Assembly: GCF_902374955.1 (NCBI RefSeq)
Contig: NZ_CABKRX010000087.1
Span: 1-64,000 of the forward strand
Source: Bacillus massilioanorexius
GTDB lineage: Bacteria; Bacillota; Bacilli; Bacillales; DSM-1321
Length of the DNA stretch: 64,000 bases
Direction of reading: 5' to 3'
The position numbers and the translations under genes were made by a program. Positions 17,965 to 25,758 of the stretch are shown here, piece by piece. The notes under the pieces were generated by a model. That model worked only from the letters and a program-made list of their open reading frames with translations, did not search any database and was not told where the DNA came from. Each line of letters starts with the position of its first letter. Within the stretch, counting starts at the first letter, position 1.

Positions 17965-17979
17965 CTAGCTTTTCGCTAG
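17965..17979 (-). other. Small hairpin between the small ORF and adhE
   Basis: On the minus strand CTAGC pairs with GCTAG around GAAAA, followed by TTATATTTT. It may act as a weak terminator or attenuator separating 17991-18218 from adhE. Confidence 0.35.
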
Positions 17980-17990
17980 CAAAACACAAA

Positions 17991-18218
17991 TTACTCACAA
18001 ACTGGATTACGCGGAATTTTTGTTATCGAAATATCACTAATCATTCTTGCATTTTCTTTTACTATACAAACAAAGTTTGTAGTCCAGATAATTGAAGGAA
18101 ATTCAGCTCCTTCATCGAATCTCATTGCTTCAAATTCATCACCTGTTAATTCTTCGATATCTTCTCTTGTGTAGGTTTTCATGTCTGTTGTAAATGGCTT
18201 CCATTCACATACCATCAT
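17991..18218 (-). CDS. Small hypothetical protein upstream of adhE
   Basis: The 75-residue product (MMVCEWKPFTT start) has an acidic middle (REDIEELTGDEFEAMRFDEGAEF) and a beta-rich C-terminal half with two cysteines. I do not recognise a family. AAGGAG lies 8 nt before the chosen ATG; an in-frame GTG three codons earlier would overlap the ribosome site. It is codirectional with adhE, 108 bp upstream, and lies behind a near-perfect Rex operator, so it may be coregulated with fermentation. Confidence 0.65.
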   Translation of the reverse strand: MMVCEWKPFTTDMKTYTREDIEELTGDEFEAMRFDEGAEFPSIIWTTNFVCIVKENARMISDISITKIPRNPVCE

Positions 18219-18296
18219 AAAAATCACTCCTTCTTCTCTTGTGAAGCTTCTCTCTCTCTACAAAAATTATTATATACGGTTTTTGTGTGTAAAACT

Positions 18297-18314
18297 TTGT
18301 GAAATATTGAACAA
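18297..18314. promoter_or_regulatory. Near-perfect Rex operator
   Basis: TTGTGAAATATTGAACAA matches the Rex consensus TTGTGAAATATTTCACAA at 16 of 18 positions. A TATAAT -10 lies about 25 bp downstream on the minus strand, so bound Rex would block the promoter of the small ORF and possibly adhE. Confidence 0.75.
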
Positions 18315-18440
18315 TCTTTGTCATTTTCGTAAAATTCAATCCTTTATTAACCAATTACAGAAATTTCACCTAATTTTTTTCTACTCCATTCAATTATTAG
18401 CATTTATTATAGATAACTTATCATTATTTAATCTAATAAA

Positions 18441-18486
18441 GAAGACATAAAGGATAGGTTATATATCTCCTTCCCTTTATGTCTTC
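18441..18486 (-). terminator. Terminator of the APH-fold kinase gene
   Basis: GAAGACATAAAGG (18441-18453) pairs with CCTTTATGTCTTC (18474-18486); the minus-strand exit is U-rich. It begins 4 bp past the stop of 18491-19492. Confidence 0.8.
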
Positions 18487-18490
18487 TTCT

Positions 18491-19492
18491 TTATATTTCA
18501 CTCCAATTTACATTAACAATTGAGACTTCATTATCTACTCGATGTTTTACTGATTGATAAAGTCTTGCTTCACTATCACTCAGATTATCTAAATCAAATT
18601 TTTTAAGCATAACTGAAAGTAAAGTGATATCTCTTAATTTTAGAAAAAGAGGTATTGTTTTAAGGTCGTCCTGAGTAATAAAGTGATTTTTTCTATAGCC
18701 TTCTAGGAAATACTTCATAAAATAATAAGCAAAGTCTTGCTCTCCATCTTTAAACTGAAAACTTCGGGATAACACTGTATAGTATAAAGGAATTGCTATA
18801 TCACTTGCAAACCAGTGGTATGAGCAATCATCAAAATCAAAAATATACAAATCCCCTTGATCATACGTAAAATTTCCTGAATGTAAATCAGAGTGAATTA
18901 ATCCATAATTTTCACTGTTCTTTTTTAATTTACAAAGACTTTTTACGATAGATTGACCATAACGAATTGTTTGGTCTTTGACTTTATATTGATGTAAATC
19001 AAGAAGCTCCTCTTCGTACCATTCTAATCTTTTTCCTACATGAATTGAGGGTTTATAAGTAGTTGTAATACTATGCATTTCACCAATTACTTCTCCCCAT
19101 TTAACGATTAAATCAGAATTTTCCATAATCATGTTGACTTCCACTCTTACTCCTGGAAGTTTTTCATAGCAACATACATAAAATTCACTTCCATCAAGTG
19201 CCAAGACACTTTCAAGATAACGATCATTTATAGAACGATAATGTTCATATACATTCACTCTATTGCTTTTCAAATAGGATACCCAGTCTATTTCAGATAA
19301 TATTTGTTGTCTATTACGATGAGAGCTGTGAGTATAACGAAGAATCACTGCTTGATTATCCTTCATACCTTCAAATATATAACTTTCAAATTCACCTAGT
19401 TTTTTTAATGATGCTATATCTACTGAGAACTGATTTAACCCAAAATGTATAATTTCATCTGAAAAAAGCGCTTGAACAGCTGCCTCCATCAT
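18491..19492 (-). CDS. Aminoglycoside-phosphotransferase-fold kinase (YerI/SrkA-like)
   Basis: The 333-residue protein has the eukaryotic-like kinase fold of the APH/choline kinase superfamily. The catalytic loop is GLIHSDLHSGNF (Asp base and Asn metal ligand) and the metal-binding motif is LYIFDFDDC, both near residues 200-225. The N-terminal lobe has a nucleotide-binding segment around AVILRYTHSSHR. Length and order resemble B. subtilis YerI and stress-kinase SrkA/homoserine kinase-like proteins. The substrate is unknown. The ribosome site is weak (AGGAAAGTAGGTGT), and a second Met directly follows the first. It is a single-gene unit. Confidence 0.78.
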   Translation of the reverse strand: MMEAAVQALFSDEIIHFGLNQFSVDIASLKKLGEFESYIFEGMKDNQAVILRYTHSSHRNRQQILSEIDWVSYLKSNRVNVYEHYRSINDRYLESVLALDGSEFYVCCYEKLPGVRVEVNMIMENSDLIVKWGEVIGEMHSITTTYKPSIHVGKRLEWYEEELLDLHQYKVKDQTIRYGQSIVKSLCKLKKNSENYGLIHSDLHSGNFTYDQGDLYIFDFDDCSYHWFASDIAIPLYYTVLSRSFQFKDGEQDFAYYFMKYFLEGYRKNHFITQDDLKTIPLFLKLRDITLLSVMLKKFDLDNLSDSEARLYQSVKHRVDNEVSIVNVNWSEI

Positions 19493-19628
19493 ACACCTAC
19501 TTTCCTAAGATTTCTTATTCACATATTCATATATTAAAGTATATCTATATTAAAGACTAATTTCTAAAAGTTTATAGTTTTATATTATTTTGTTGCGTAT
19601 ATAAGTCGATTGGAGCGGAATTCAACCC

Positions 19629-19677
19629 AAGCTGTCATCACTACTTGTTCAGAAGCAACAAATAGTGATAACAGCTT
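19629..19677. repeat. Long imperfect inverted repeat
   Basis: AAGCTGTCATCACTA and TAGTGATAACAGCTT pair with one bulge, extended by TTGTT/AACAA around AGAAGC. It is not followed by a U-tract. It lies directly downstream of the hlyIII terminator and looks like a repeat-type extragenic palindrome. Confidence 0.55.
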
Positions 19678-19683
19678 AATAAA

Positions 19684-19708
19684 AAAACTGTTCACTAAGA
19701 ACAGTTTT
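19684..19708 (-). terminator. Terminator of the hemolysin-III gene
   Basis: On the minus strand AAAACTGTTC (19699-19708) pairs with GAACAGTTTT (19684-19693), followed by TTTATT. It lies 36 bp past the stop. Confidence 0.88.
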
Positions 19709-19743
19709 CTATGTTGATATTCATAACAGTTAATGGAGTTAAT

Positions 19744-20394
19744 TTATATTCTAATAGGTGTCACATAGAATAAAACGGCGAAAAAGTGAGAAATTGAGCC
19801 TGCTAATACAAACAAGTGCCAAATCGCATGGTGAAATAAAAATCCTCTCCATACATAGAAAATAGCACCAACTGTATACAATATACCACCAGTTACTAAT
19901 AGGACAATTCCTGCAGTTGGTAAAGTAGCAGTTAGTGGCTCCCAAGCAATAACGATCAACCAGCCCATCACAACATACAGCACGGTTGACATAAACATAA
20001 ATTTTTTAACAAAGAACGATTTAAATACTACGCCAGCAATCGCAATTGCCCAAACTATACTTAATAACGTCCAACCCAAAGGTCCATTTAGAACAACTAA
20101 CATAAATGGTGTATACGTTCCTGCGATAAACAGATAAATCGCTGAATGATCAAAAATTTCAAATATATCTTTTGCCTTACCTTCTGGGAAGCTGTGGACT
20201 AAGGTTGAACAAAGATAAAGTAATAACATCGTTGCACCATAGATAGAAAATGATACAACATGCCAGGCAGTTCCATTTTTCACAGCGAAAATAATTAAAA
20301 ACACTAAAGCCGTAATGCTTAGAAGGACACCAATACCATGTGTTATTGCATTAACAAGTTCTTCTTTTTTGGTGTATACATGCGTTTCTTTCAA
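19744..20394 (-). CDS. Hemolysin III / PAQR-family membrane protein
   Basis: The 216-residue protein has seven transmembrane helices and the conserved HlyIII/PAQR residues: EELVNAITHGIG at the N terminus, STLVHSF and FDHSAIYLFIAGTYTPF, and a C-terminal HHAIWHLFVLAGSISHFFAVLFY. The histidines and aspartate of this family form a membrane zinc site. The family has been tied to hemolysis, but the physiological role in Bacillus is unknown. The start codon is TTG, with GGGAGG 7 nt upstream. An inverted repeat AAAGTAAT/ATTACTTT (20409-20416 and 20437-20444) flanks a TATAAT just upstream and may be an operator. Confidence 0.9.
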   Translation of the reverse strand: MKETHVYTKKEELVNAITHGIGVLLSITALVFLIIFAVKNGTAWHVVSFSIYGATMLLLYLCSTLVHSFPEGKAKDIFEIFDHSAIYLFIAGTYTPFMLVVLNGPLGWTLLSIVWAIAIAGVVFKSFFVKKFMFMSTVLYVVMGWLIVIAWEPLTATLPTAGIVLLVTGGILYTVGAIFYVWRGFLFHHAIWHLFVLAGSISHFFAVLFYVTPIRI

Positions 20395-20644
20395 ATGTAT
20401 CCCTCCCTAAAGTAATTCTCTTATACCATATTATACATTACTTTATGAAATTTGTTGACAGCATATACAGTAAATTATATTTGAAGAACTTTTGAACATC
20501 GACTTGTTTCGCCGTATGGCTCCTTTTGAATGTTATTTAAAACATTGTATGATAGATAAATTTATCAATGAATGAGATTGTTTCAAAAGGAACGGTGTCG
20601 GTTTTCTTTTATATTGAATACTTTAATTCCTTTACTTTGCGTAC
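20395..20644. other. Intergenic region with nested palindromes
   Basis: Besides the hlyIII promoter region it holds TCCTTTTGAA (20521-20530) paired with TTCAAAAGGA (20582-20591), enclosing the 12-bp palindrome GATAAATTTATC and AATG/CATT pairs; TTTTCTTTT follows at 20602-20610. A TTGACA occurs at 20455 without a convincing -10. Possible small RNA or decayed repeat; not assignable. Confidence 0.35.
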
Positions 20645-20765
20645 TGTCTAGCTCCAGTGCTTAGCCCCTTGAGGTCATACATAAGAGAAGCTATCTAGAA
20701 GGAAAAAACACCTTCAAGATAGCTTCTCTTAGACTGGACTATAGGCTACAGAAAGGATTAGTTTC
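20645..20765. repeat. Bacillaceae extragenic palindromic repeat, copy A
   Basis: The sequence starts CTGTCTAGCTCCAGTGCTTA and continues with GCCCCTTGAGGTCATA, then a 21-bp hairpin (20682-20702 with 20711-20731, TAAGAGAAGCTATCT arms). From memory this head matches a family of intergenic inverted-repeat elements widespread in Bacillaceae (GTCTAGCTCC...CTCGAGGTCATAAG). The hairpin also lies where the LCP gene's terminator would be expected. Confidence 0.6.
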
Positions 20766-20772
20766 TGTTTAC

Positions 20773-21657
20773 TTATTTACTAACTGGTTTTGGTAGGGTG
20801 AAGAAATTACTGAGTGCTTCAATGTTTTTCTGGCTATCCATTTGTAACACAGCACCCGCATGTTCATATGTTTTGTTCTCAAAGCTATTTTCAATTGGAA
20901 TCGTCATTGTTTCAATACTGTCAATTTGATGTAATAATACCGTCGAAACTAATGAAAGTGTTTCCGTCATACTTAAATCACTATCTACATACTTTAATGA
21001 ACCTTCTACCAGTTTAGGCAAAGTAGCAAAATTTTCAACTGATGTCATTTCTTCTGTTAATTGTTCCTTTATTTTAACCATCACTTCTTGTTGCCTTTTT
21101 ACTCGTCCAAAATCACTTTCTTGATCATGGCGAAATCTTACGTAATTTAATAATTCATCACCATGTAAACGATGTTTCCCTTCGTCATATGGAAGGTTCA
21201 TATCTGCAATCATTTCCTTTGTAACAATCACTTCAATACCTTCTGGAACGAGGGTATCAATAACATGAGTAAATCCTTTAAAATCAATGGTTACTACATG
21301 ATCAATTGTTATTCCGAAGTTCTCTTTAATCGTTTTAACTAATAATTCTTTTCCACCTAGAAAATAAGCTGTATTTAATTTATTATAGCCTTTATTATAA
21401 GTAGGAATTTTTACAAAAGTATCTCTCATTAAAGAAGCAATTTTTATACTTCTCTTTTTCGGATCATATTGACAAACTAGTATAGCATCACTTCTCGATT
21501 TTTCTTCTCCACGAGTGTCAATACCGATAACCAATATTTGTATAGGCTTCTTTTCAGAATCCGGAGTGGATTTTTGATTTCCTTTATCTTGTACAGTGCA
21601 AGCAGCTAAGAGTAGCAATGTCATGAACCCAATCATAAATTTCACAATATTTTGCAT
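20773..21657 (-). CDS. LytR-CpsA-Psr (LCP) family lipoprotein
   Basis: The 294-residue protein has an LCP domain (about 38-190): LVIGIDTRGEEKSRSDAILV, SLMRDTFVKIP, LNTAYFLGG and VRFRHDQESDFGRVKRQQ. These carry the conserved Arg and Asp residues that bind the polyprenyl-pyrophosphate donor and Mg2+. LCP enzymes attach wall teichoic acid or other secondary polymers to peptidoglycan. Unusually, the N terminus (FMTLLLLAAC) reads as a lipobox with Cys about residue 20 instead of the usual plain membrane anchor. A GGAATGG ribosome site precedes the ATG. It is monocistronic, downstream of the helicase gene. Confidence 0.88.
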   Translation of the reverse strand: MQNIVKFMIGFMTLLLLAACTVQDKGNQKSTPDSEKKPIQILVIGIDTRGEEKSRSDAILVCQYDPKKRSIKIASLMRDTFVKIPTYNKGYNKLNTAYFLGGKELLVKTIKENFGITIDHVVTIDFKGFTHVIDTLVPEGIEVIVTKEMIADMNLPYDEGKHRLHGDELLNYVRFRHDQESDFGRVKRQQEVMVKIKEQLTEEMTSVENFATLPKLVEGSLKYVDSDLSMTETLSLVSTVLLHQIDSIETMTIPIENSFENKTYEHAGAVLQMDSQKNIEALSNFFTLPKPVSK

Positions 21658-21743
21658 GTAACCATTCCTTAACTATATATGTGTATTGTTAGCATGCATA
21701 TAAATGGTAAATTTTATACAATTTCTTCACAATTTCAAGTAAA

Positions 21744-23993
21744 TCATTTCCACGTAAATTCCATTGGTAAATGGTTCAGAAACTGTTCAGCGAAAGCTAT
21801 TGAATGGATGCGAACCGCTACATATGGCGGCCTTGTTCCCTTAACTAATTGAAAAGGCTGGCCAATCCATAAATATTGATTATCGATCAGAATAAAAGGA
21901 AAAGGAATAGTTTCTGGAATAAGTGAACCTAATAAATCATGATGTACCTCTGAAATAATCGATAATTGAACTCGCTTTTTTCTTTGATTTAGCTTTTCTA
22001 TCCATTCAGGTGAAAGCTTTTCATTTCCAGGTACTGATATCAAGATAGAAGAATTAGCTTGAGCAATGTCTTTAAATACCACATCTTGTTTTTTGGCATG
22101 AATCCATTGAATCTTTGAATCTTGATGTTTAATCCATGTTCCAATTTCTTGATGAGTAATACACGGATTATAATTCATTTGATGCTCTGTTAGCTTTCTA
22201 AAAGTCTGTAATCGACCCACTTTTCTCAATGTATACTCTTTATTATTTACATGAATAAATTTACCTTTGGTTCTCGTAATAGCAACATTTATTAATCTTT
22301 CACTTTCCTTACCAATCAATAACATCCCTGGTCTATCATGAGGTTGTCCATCTACGCTATCAAATATAATAACTTCTTTTTCACTTCCCTGGAATTTGTG
22401 AACAGTAGCTGAAATAATAGTTCCATTCGCATATTCAAGCTGATAAAATTCTTCAAGTAATACATTCATCATTTCACTTTGCGCCCTATATGGAGTTATG
22501 TATCCAATCGACTGACACCCATCACTTAGAGCTTCTTGAATTAGTTGAAAGGAAATCATTAAATGCCATGGATTCCAACGAGAGTATGAAGCCTTCTCTG
22601 TGATACTGTATGGACCAGTATAACTCGTATCTAAAAGGATAGAAGCATGCTGAGGAAATGGTTTTCTATTTATCATCTCGTTTCTATTTTTGCGAACACT
22701 AGGGTGATCATGAACGAGAGAATGATATACATATTTATTGGTAAACGATGATATTTCTGGATGCATTCTTCTTTGCTCATTTAATAATAATAGATGAGGA
22801 TGCAAATCTTGATTCTTAACTCTATCTACAACACCGGATTTATGAAATATATCTTTCTTTAACCATTCATCCACTAAACGATGTTTCGATTGTGCAATTG
22901 GCGGGAGCTGTTTAAAATCACCACAAACAATTACCTTCTTTGCAAGAGAAGCAGCAAAAGCTGCCTGTGGAATATAACACATGCTAGCCTCATCAATAAT
23001 CGCCAAATCATAGGAATGCTCATAAATCGATGGATCCGTAGCCGCTCTTGCTAAAGTCGTGCCAATGATATCAGCATCTTTTAATAATGTTTTTTCTTTT
23101 CTTTTCATTTTTTCTAAAATGGAAGCCACTTTATTTTCAATTTGCATTAACTTTTTAGAATCACGATCACTAAAAGATTTATACAAATCATTTTTTAATG
23201 CATTTCTTTCTTTTAATAAATCTTCTTTATTTTTTATTAAACGAGGATCTTGCTTTGACAATAAATAATGAATCGTTATACTTTCATGAACGTTAGAAGA
23301 ATTAACTTGAGAACCATACCTAAGTATTTCTCCTTCTGTAAATTTGTTTATTTTATTTAAAAAATGGTGTATTTCATTCATTAAAACATCTACTGCTGCA
23401 TTACTTTGGGCAAAAATTAATATCTTCTTTTTTTGTAAATACATATTCGCTGCTACTCTTGCTAGAGTATATGTTTTACCCGTTCCCGGTGGCCCCCATA
23501 CGTAAGTGACTGGATTATATTTAGAGCGGACAAATAATGCTTTCACACTTGAAACATCCTTCATATTAGGATGTCTCGTTTCCATATTTGGAGCTAATAA
23601 GCGTTTAATTCTACTTCGTTTTAGTTTGCTTTTTTTAATTTCTGCTAATCTTGAACAAAGCTCGTCCAAAAGTTGCCATGGATCATAAATAAGATAAGCC
23701 TCAGAAACATCCTCTCCAATGAATTCATCGAGTACAACAATGACCCCTTTTCCCTCCGATGAAAGGATACGTCCTTCTTTTTCACTTAGTCCCCATTTAA
23801 TTTTTATAATTGAACCATTAGGAATCGTAAGTATTTGATTACAATCAAAATAATAGGTGTAATCATCTGAGCCATTCAATTTCCTTCCATGGGCAAGTGG
23901 ATATTTCTTACTCCCATACTTTTTTAAATAGGCAATTTCAGCTTGTAGAGCCTGCTGCCATTCTTTTATTAACTGTTTTGATGATAATTCCAT
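21744..23993 (-). CDS. Superfamily 1B (Upf1/Dna2-like) helicase
   Basis: The 749-residue protein is a UvrD-superfamily, Upf1-like helicase. Motifs in order are Walker A WGPPGTGKTYTLA (about residue 167), Ia FAQSNAAVD, a long helical insertion (about 225-310), II LAIIDEASM, III CGDFKQLPP, IV-V GYITPYRAQ and TVHKFQGSEKEVIIFDSVD, and VI NVAITRTKGKFI. A C-terminal domain (about 640-749) with QANSSILISVPGNEKLSPEW resembles a degenerate phospholipase-D-type domain by eye. The role could be RNA/DNA unwinding or defence; no partner genes are adjacent to decide. The start has GAGGG 7 nt upstream. Confidence 0.82.
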   Translation of the reverse strand: MELSSKQLIKEWQQALQAEIAYLKKYGSKKYPLAHGRKLNGSDDYTYYFDCNQILTIPNGSIIKIKWGLSEKEGRILSSEGKGVIVVLDEFIGEDVSEAYLIYDPWQLLDELCSRLAEIKKSKLKRSRIKRLLAPNMETRHPNMKDVSSVKALFVRSKYNPVTYVWGPPGTGKTYTLARVAANMYLQKKKILIFAQSNAAVDVLMNEIHHFLNKINKFTEGEILRYGSQVNSSNVHESITIHYLLSKQDPRLIKNKEDLLKERNALKNDLYKSFSDRDSKKLMQIENKVASILEKMKRKEKTLLKDADIIGTTLARAATDPSIYEHSYDLAIIDEASMCYIPQAAFAASLAKKVIVCGDFKQLPPIAQSKHRLVDEWLKKDIFHKSGVVDRVKNQDLHPHLLLLNEQRRMHPEISSFTNKYVYHSLVHDHPSVRKNRNEMINRKPFPQHASILLDTSYTGPYSITEKASYSRWNPWHLMISFQLIQEALSDGCQSIGYITPYRAQSEMMNVLLEEFYQLEYANGTIISATVHKFQGSEKEVIIFDSVDGQPHDRPGMLLIGKESERLINVAITRTKGKFIHVNNKEYTLRKVGRLQTFRKLTEHQMNYNPCITHQEIGTWIKHQDSKIQWIHAKKQDVVFKDIAQANSSILISVPGNEKLSPEWIEKLNQRKKRVQLSIISEVHHDLLGSLIPETIPFPFILIDNQYLWIGQPFQLVKGTRPPYVAVRIHSIAFAEQFLNHLPMEFTWK

Positions 23994-24142
23994 GAAACAA
24001 CCCTCATTACTATCTCTATTACGCGTTTTTCATCCATAAATATGAACAATTTTGAGATTTATTTACTTCAACTAGCATAATATATCTTTCTAATGGAAGC
24101 CAGTATGAAAACGAGTTCAAATGAAAAATGAAATGTAACAAG

Positions 24143-24256
24143 AACAAAAGCTCAAGTATTCTGATCATCCCCGACCAGCATAAGCCAAGCCGGATTATGC
24201 CCACTTCAAGACTGGCTAGGCTTATGACCTCGAGTGATTGGAGTTAATCTAGACAG
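24143..24256. repeat. Bacillaceae extragenic palindromic repeat, copy B
   Basis: Read on the minus strand: CTGTCTAG...ACTCC...CTCGAGGTCATAAGCC, a loop, then GGCTTATGCTGGTCGGGG and a TTGAGCTTTTG tail. CATAAGCC (24179-24186) pairs with GGCTTATG (24219-24226). Its head is related to copy A at 20645 in opposite orientation. It fills most of the gap between the helicase gene and the IS element. Confidence 0.6.
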
Positions 24257-24299
24257 CAATCTAAGTTCAAAATGATATACTTTTTCCTATTATCAACAA

Positions 24300-24315
24300 A
24301 AAAAGAGCCCGATAG
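24300..24315 (-). terminator. Left half of a terminator split by the IS
   Basis: AAAAAGAGC (24300-24308) and CCGA plus the target duplication TAG (24313-24315) form one side; GCTCTTTTT at 25794-25802 is the other. With the IS and one TAG removed they form a 9-bp stem with an 8-nt loop and, on the minus strand, a T7 tail: a terminator for the hydrolase gene at 25992-26618. Confidence 0.7.
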
Positions 24316-24322
24316 GTGTCTT

Positions 24323-24359
24323 ACCCCAAAAGTTAGAGTAAAAAACTAACTTTTGGGGT
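24323..24359 (+). promoter_or_regulatory. Left-end hairpin sequestering the transposase ribosome site
   Basis: ACCCCAAAAGTTAG (24323-24336) pairs perfectly with CTAACTTTTGGGGT (24346-24359). The only SD-like sequence of orfA, GGGGTG, lies in the second arm. The hairpin forms only in transcripts that enter from outside and is followed by a T-rich stretch, so it would suppress read-through expression. Confidence 0.65.
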
Positions 24360-24367
24360 GTTTTGTT

Positions 24368-24931
24368 ATGGCAAAATATAGTGGAAAATTAAAATTACAC
24401 ATTGTCAAAGAGTATTTAAAAGGAACTTTAGGTTATGTATCGTTAGCGAAAAAATTCGGCATACCAAATAAGGCACAAATCCAGCGTTGGGTACGAGCTT
24501 ATAATGCATTTGGAGAAGATGGATTATGTAAGAAACAGTCGAAACAAAATATTCCTATTCAATTGAAACTCGATGTATTACACTTTATGAAACAAACAGG
24601 TGCTTCTTACCAAGATACAGCGATTCAATTTAACATGAATAATCCCACTATGATTGCGAATTGGTACAGAATTTTTTTGAAAGAAGGTGTAGGAGGCCTG
24701 AAAGAAAAAGGGAAAGGACGACCTCCTATGTCTAAAAATCGAAAAGTTAAATCAAGCAAAACAGAAAATGAATTATCTCGTGAAGAACAATTAGAACGTG
24801 AAAATGAACTTCTTCGCTTAGAGAATGCCTATTTAAAAAAGTTAAATGCTTTACAGAAGGATCCGAATGCCTTTCTCGTCAAGCACAAGCAGCACTGGCA
24901 TTCGAACTCAAAGAAGAAGGATTCAAATTAA
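24368..24931 (+). CDS. IS150-type OrfA (helix-turn-helix protein)
   Basis: The 187-residue protein has two helix-turn-helix segments (about 5-50, LAKKFGIPNKAQIQRWVRAY; and about 60-105, ASYQDTAIQFNMNNPTMIANWYRIF) that bind the IS ends, and a C-terminal leucine-zipper-like helix (EEQLERENELLRLENAYLKKL) for multimerisation. The ATG at 24368 is chosen because it starts the MAKYSGKLKL family N terminus; an in-frame TTG at 24353 falls inside the left-end hairpin. Near its end the A AAA AAG heptamer (24835-24841) in the right phase allows a -1 shift into orfB. Confidence 0.88.
   Translation: MAKYSGKLKLHIVKEYLKGTLGYVSLAKKFGIPNKAQIQRWVRAYNAFGEDGLCKKQSKQNIPIQLKLDVLHFMKQTGASYQDTAIQFNMNNPTMIANWYRIFLKEGVGGLKEKGKGRPPMSKNRKVKSSKTENELSREEQLERENELLRLENAYLKKLNALQKDPNAFLVKHKQHWHSNSKKKDSN
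24835..24841 (+). promoter_or_regulatory. Programmed -1 frameshift site
   Basis: The heptamer A AAA AAG is read by orfA as TTA AAA AAG. A -1 slip enters the orfB frame, which stays open from here through 24936 to the orfB stop, giving an OrfAB transposase. Confidence 0.8.
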
Positions 24932-24936
24932 GAGAT

Positions 24937-25758
24937 GTGCTAGAATTGGTTGATATTCCCGAGTCAACGTATCATTATCAAGTGAAACAGTTTAAAAAGG
25001 AAGATCCAGATCAAGCATGGAAAGAAATCATTTTTGACCTTTTTCAAAAGCACGAGGGAAACTACGGATACTGTCGTATTTATTTAGCATTAAGAACGCA
25101 AGGTTACATCATTAATCATAAAAAAATGCAACGAATCATGGAAGAGTTAGACTTGAAGTGTGCCAAATTCACACGTAAATCTCGCTATAATTCCTATAAA
25201 GGGAAGGTCGGTAAAGTAGCGAAAAATCGCTTAAATCGTAGGTTTCATACACCCATTCGCCTTCAGAAACCCGTAACAGATGTAACTGAATTCAAATGTG
25301 TTGGAGATGAAAAACTCTATTTAAGCCCCATTCTAGATGTATATAATGGTAAGATTATTTCTTTTGGTGTGTCCAAAAGACCAACATTAGATTTCGTTAT
25401 AGAACCATTAAATCAAGCAGTGAAAGTGATTAAAAAGGACGCGAAATATCGAACAACTATACATTCAGATCAAGGGTGGCATTACCAGCACAACAAATGG
25501 ATTCAGACATTAAAGCAAACTAACATTTTTCAGAGTATGTCTAGAAAAGCAACGTGTGCAGATAATGCGGTAATAGAAGATTTCTTCGGCATTCTAAAAC
25601 AAGAAATGTATTATGAAGAAGAATTAGTATCGTATGATGAGCTAAAACGAAAGATTGAAGAGTATATCGATTACTATAACAACAAACATATTAAGCAAAA
25701 ATTGGCTGGTTTAAGTCCAGTACAATACCGAACTCAAACCAGCCAATTAGCTGCATAA
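24937..25758 (+). CDS. IS150-type OrfB (DDE integrase-fold transposase domain)
   Basis: The 273 residues from the GTG form the catalytic half. An HTH_21-type segment (HEGNYGYCRIYLALRTQGY) precedes an rve integrase core with DDE residues in VTDVTEFK, IHSDQGWHYQ and NAVIEDFFGILKQEMYY, ending YYNNKHIKQKLAGLSPVQYR. The frame is open upstream to the slippery site, so the true product is most likely the OrfAB fusion and not a separate start at this GTG. All catalytic residues are intact. Confidence 0.9.
   Translation: MLELVDIPESTYHYQVKQFKKEDPDQAWKEIIFDLFQKHEGNYGYCRIYLALRTQGYIINHKKMQRIMEELDLKCAKFTRKSRYNSYKGKVGKVAKNRLNRRFHTPIRLQKPVTDVTEFKCVGDEKLYLSPILDVYNGKIISFGVSKRPTLDFVIEPLNQAVKVIKKDAKYRTTIHSDQGWHYQHNKWIQTLKQTNIFQSMSRKATCADNAVIEDFFGILKQEMYYEEELVSYDELKRKIEEYIDYYNNKHIKQKLAGLSPVQYRTQTSQLAA

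Noticed and set aside
24019..24204. 61-codon minus-strand ORF next to the helicase
   Set aside because: It overlaps repeat copy B and has no ribosome site.
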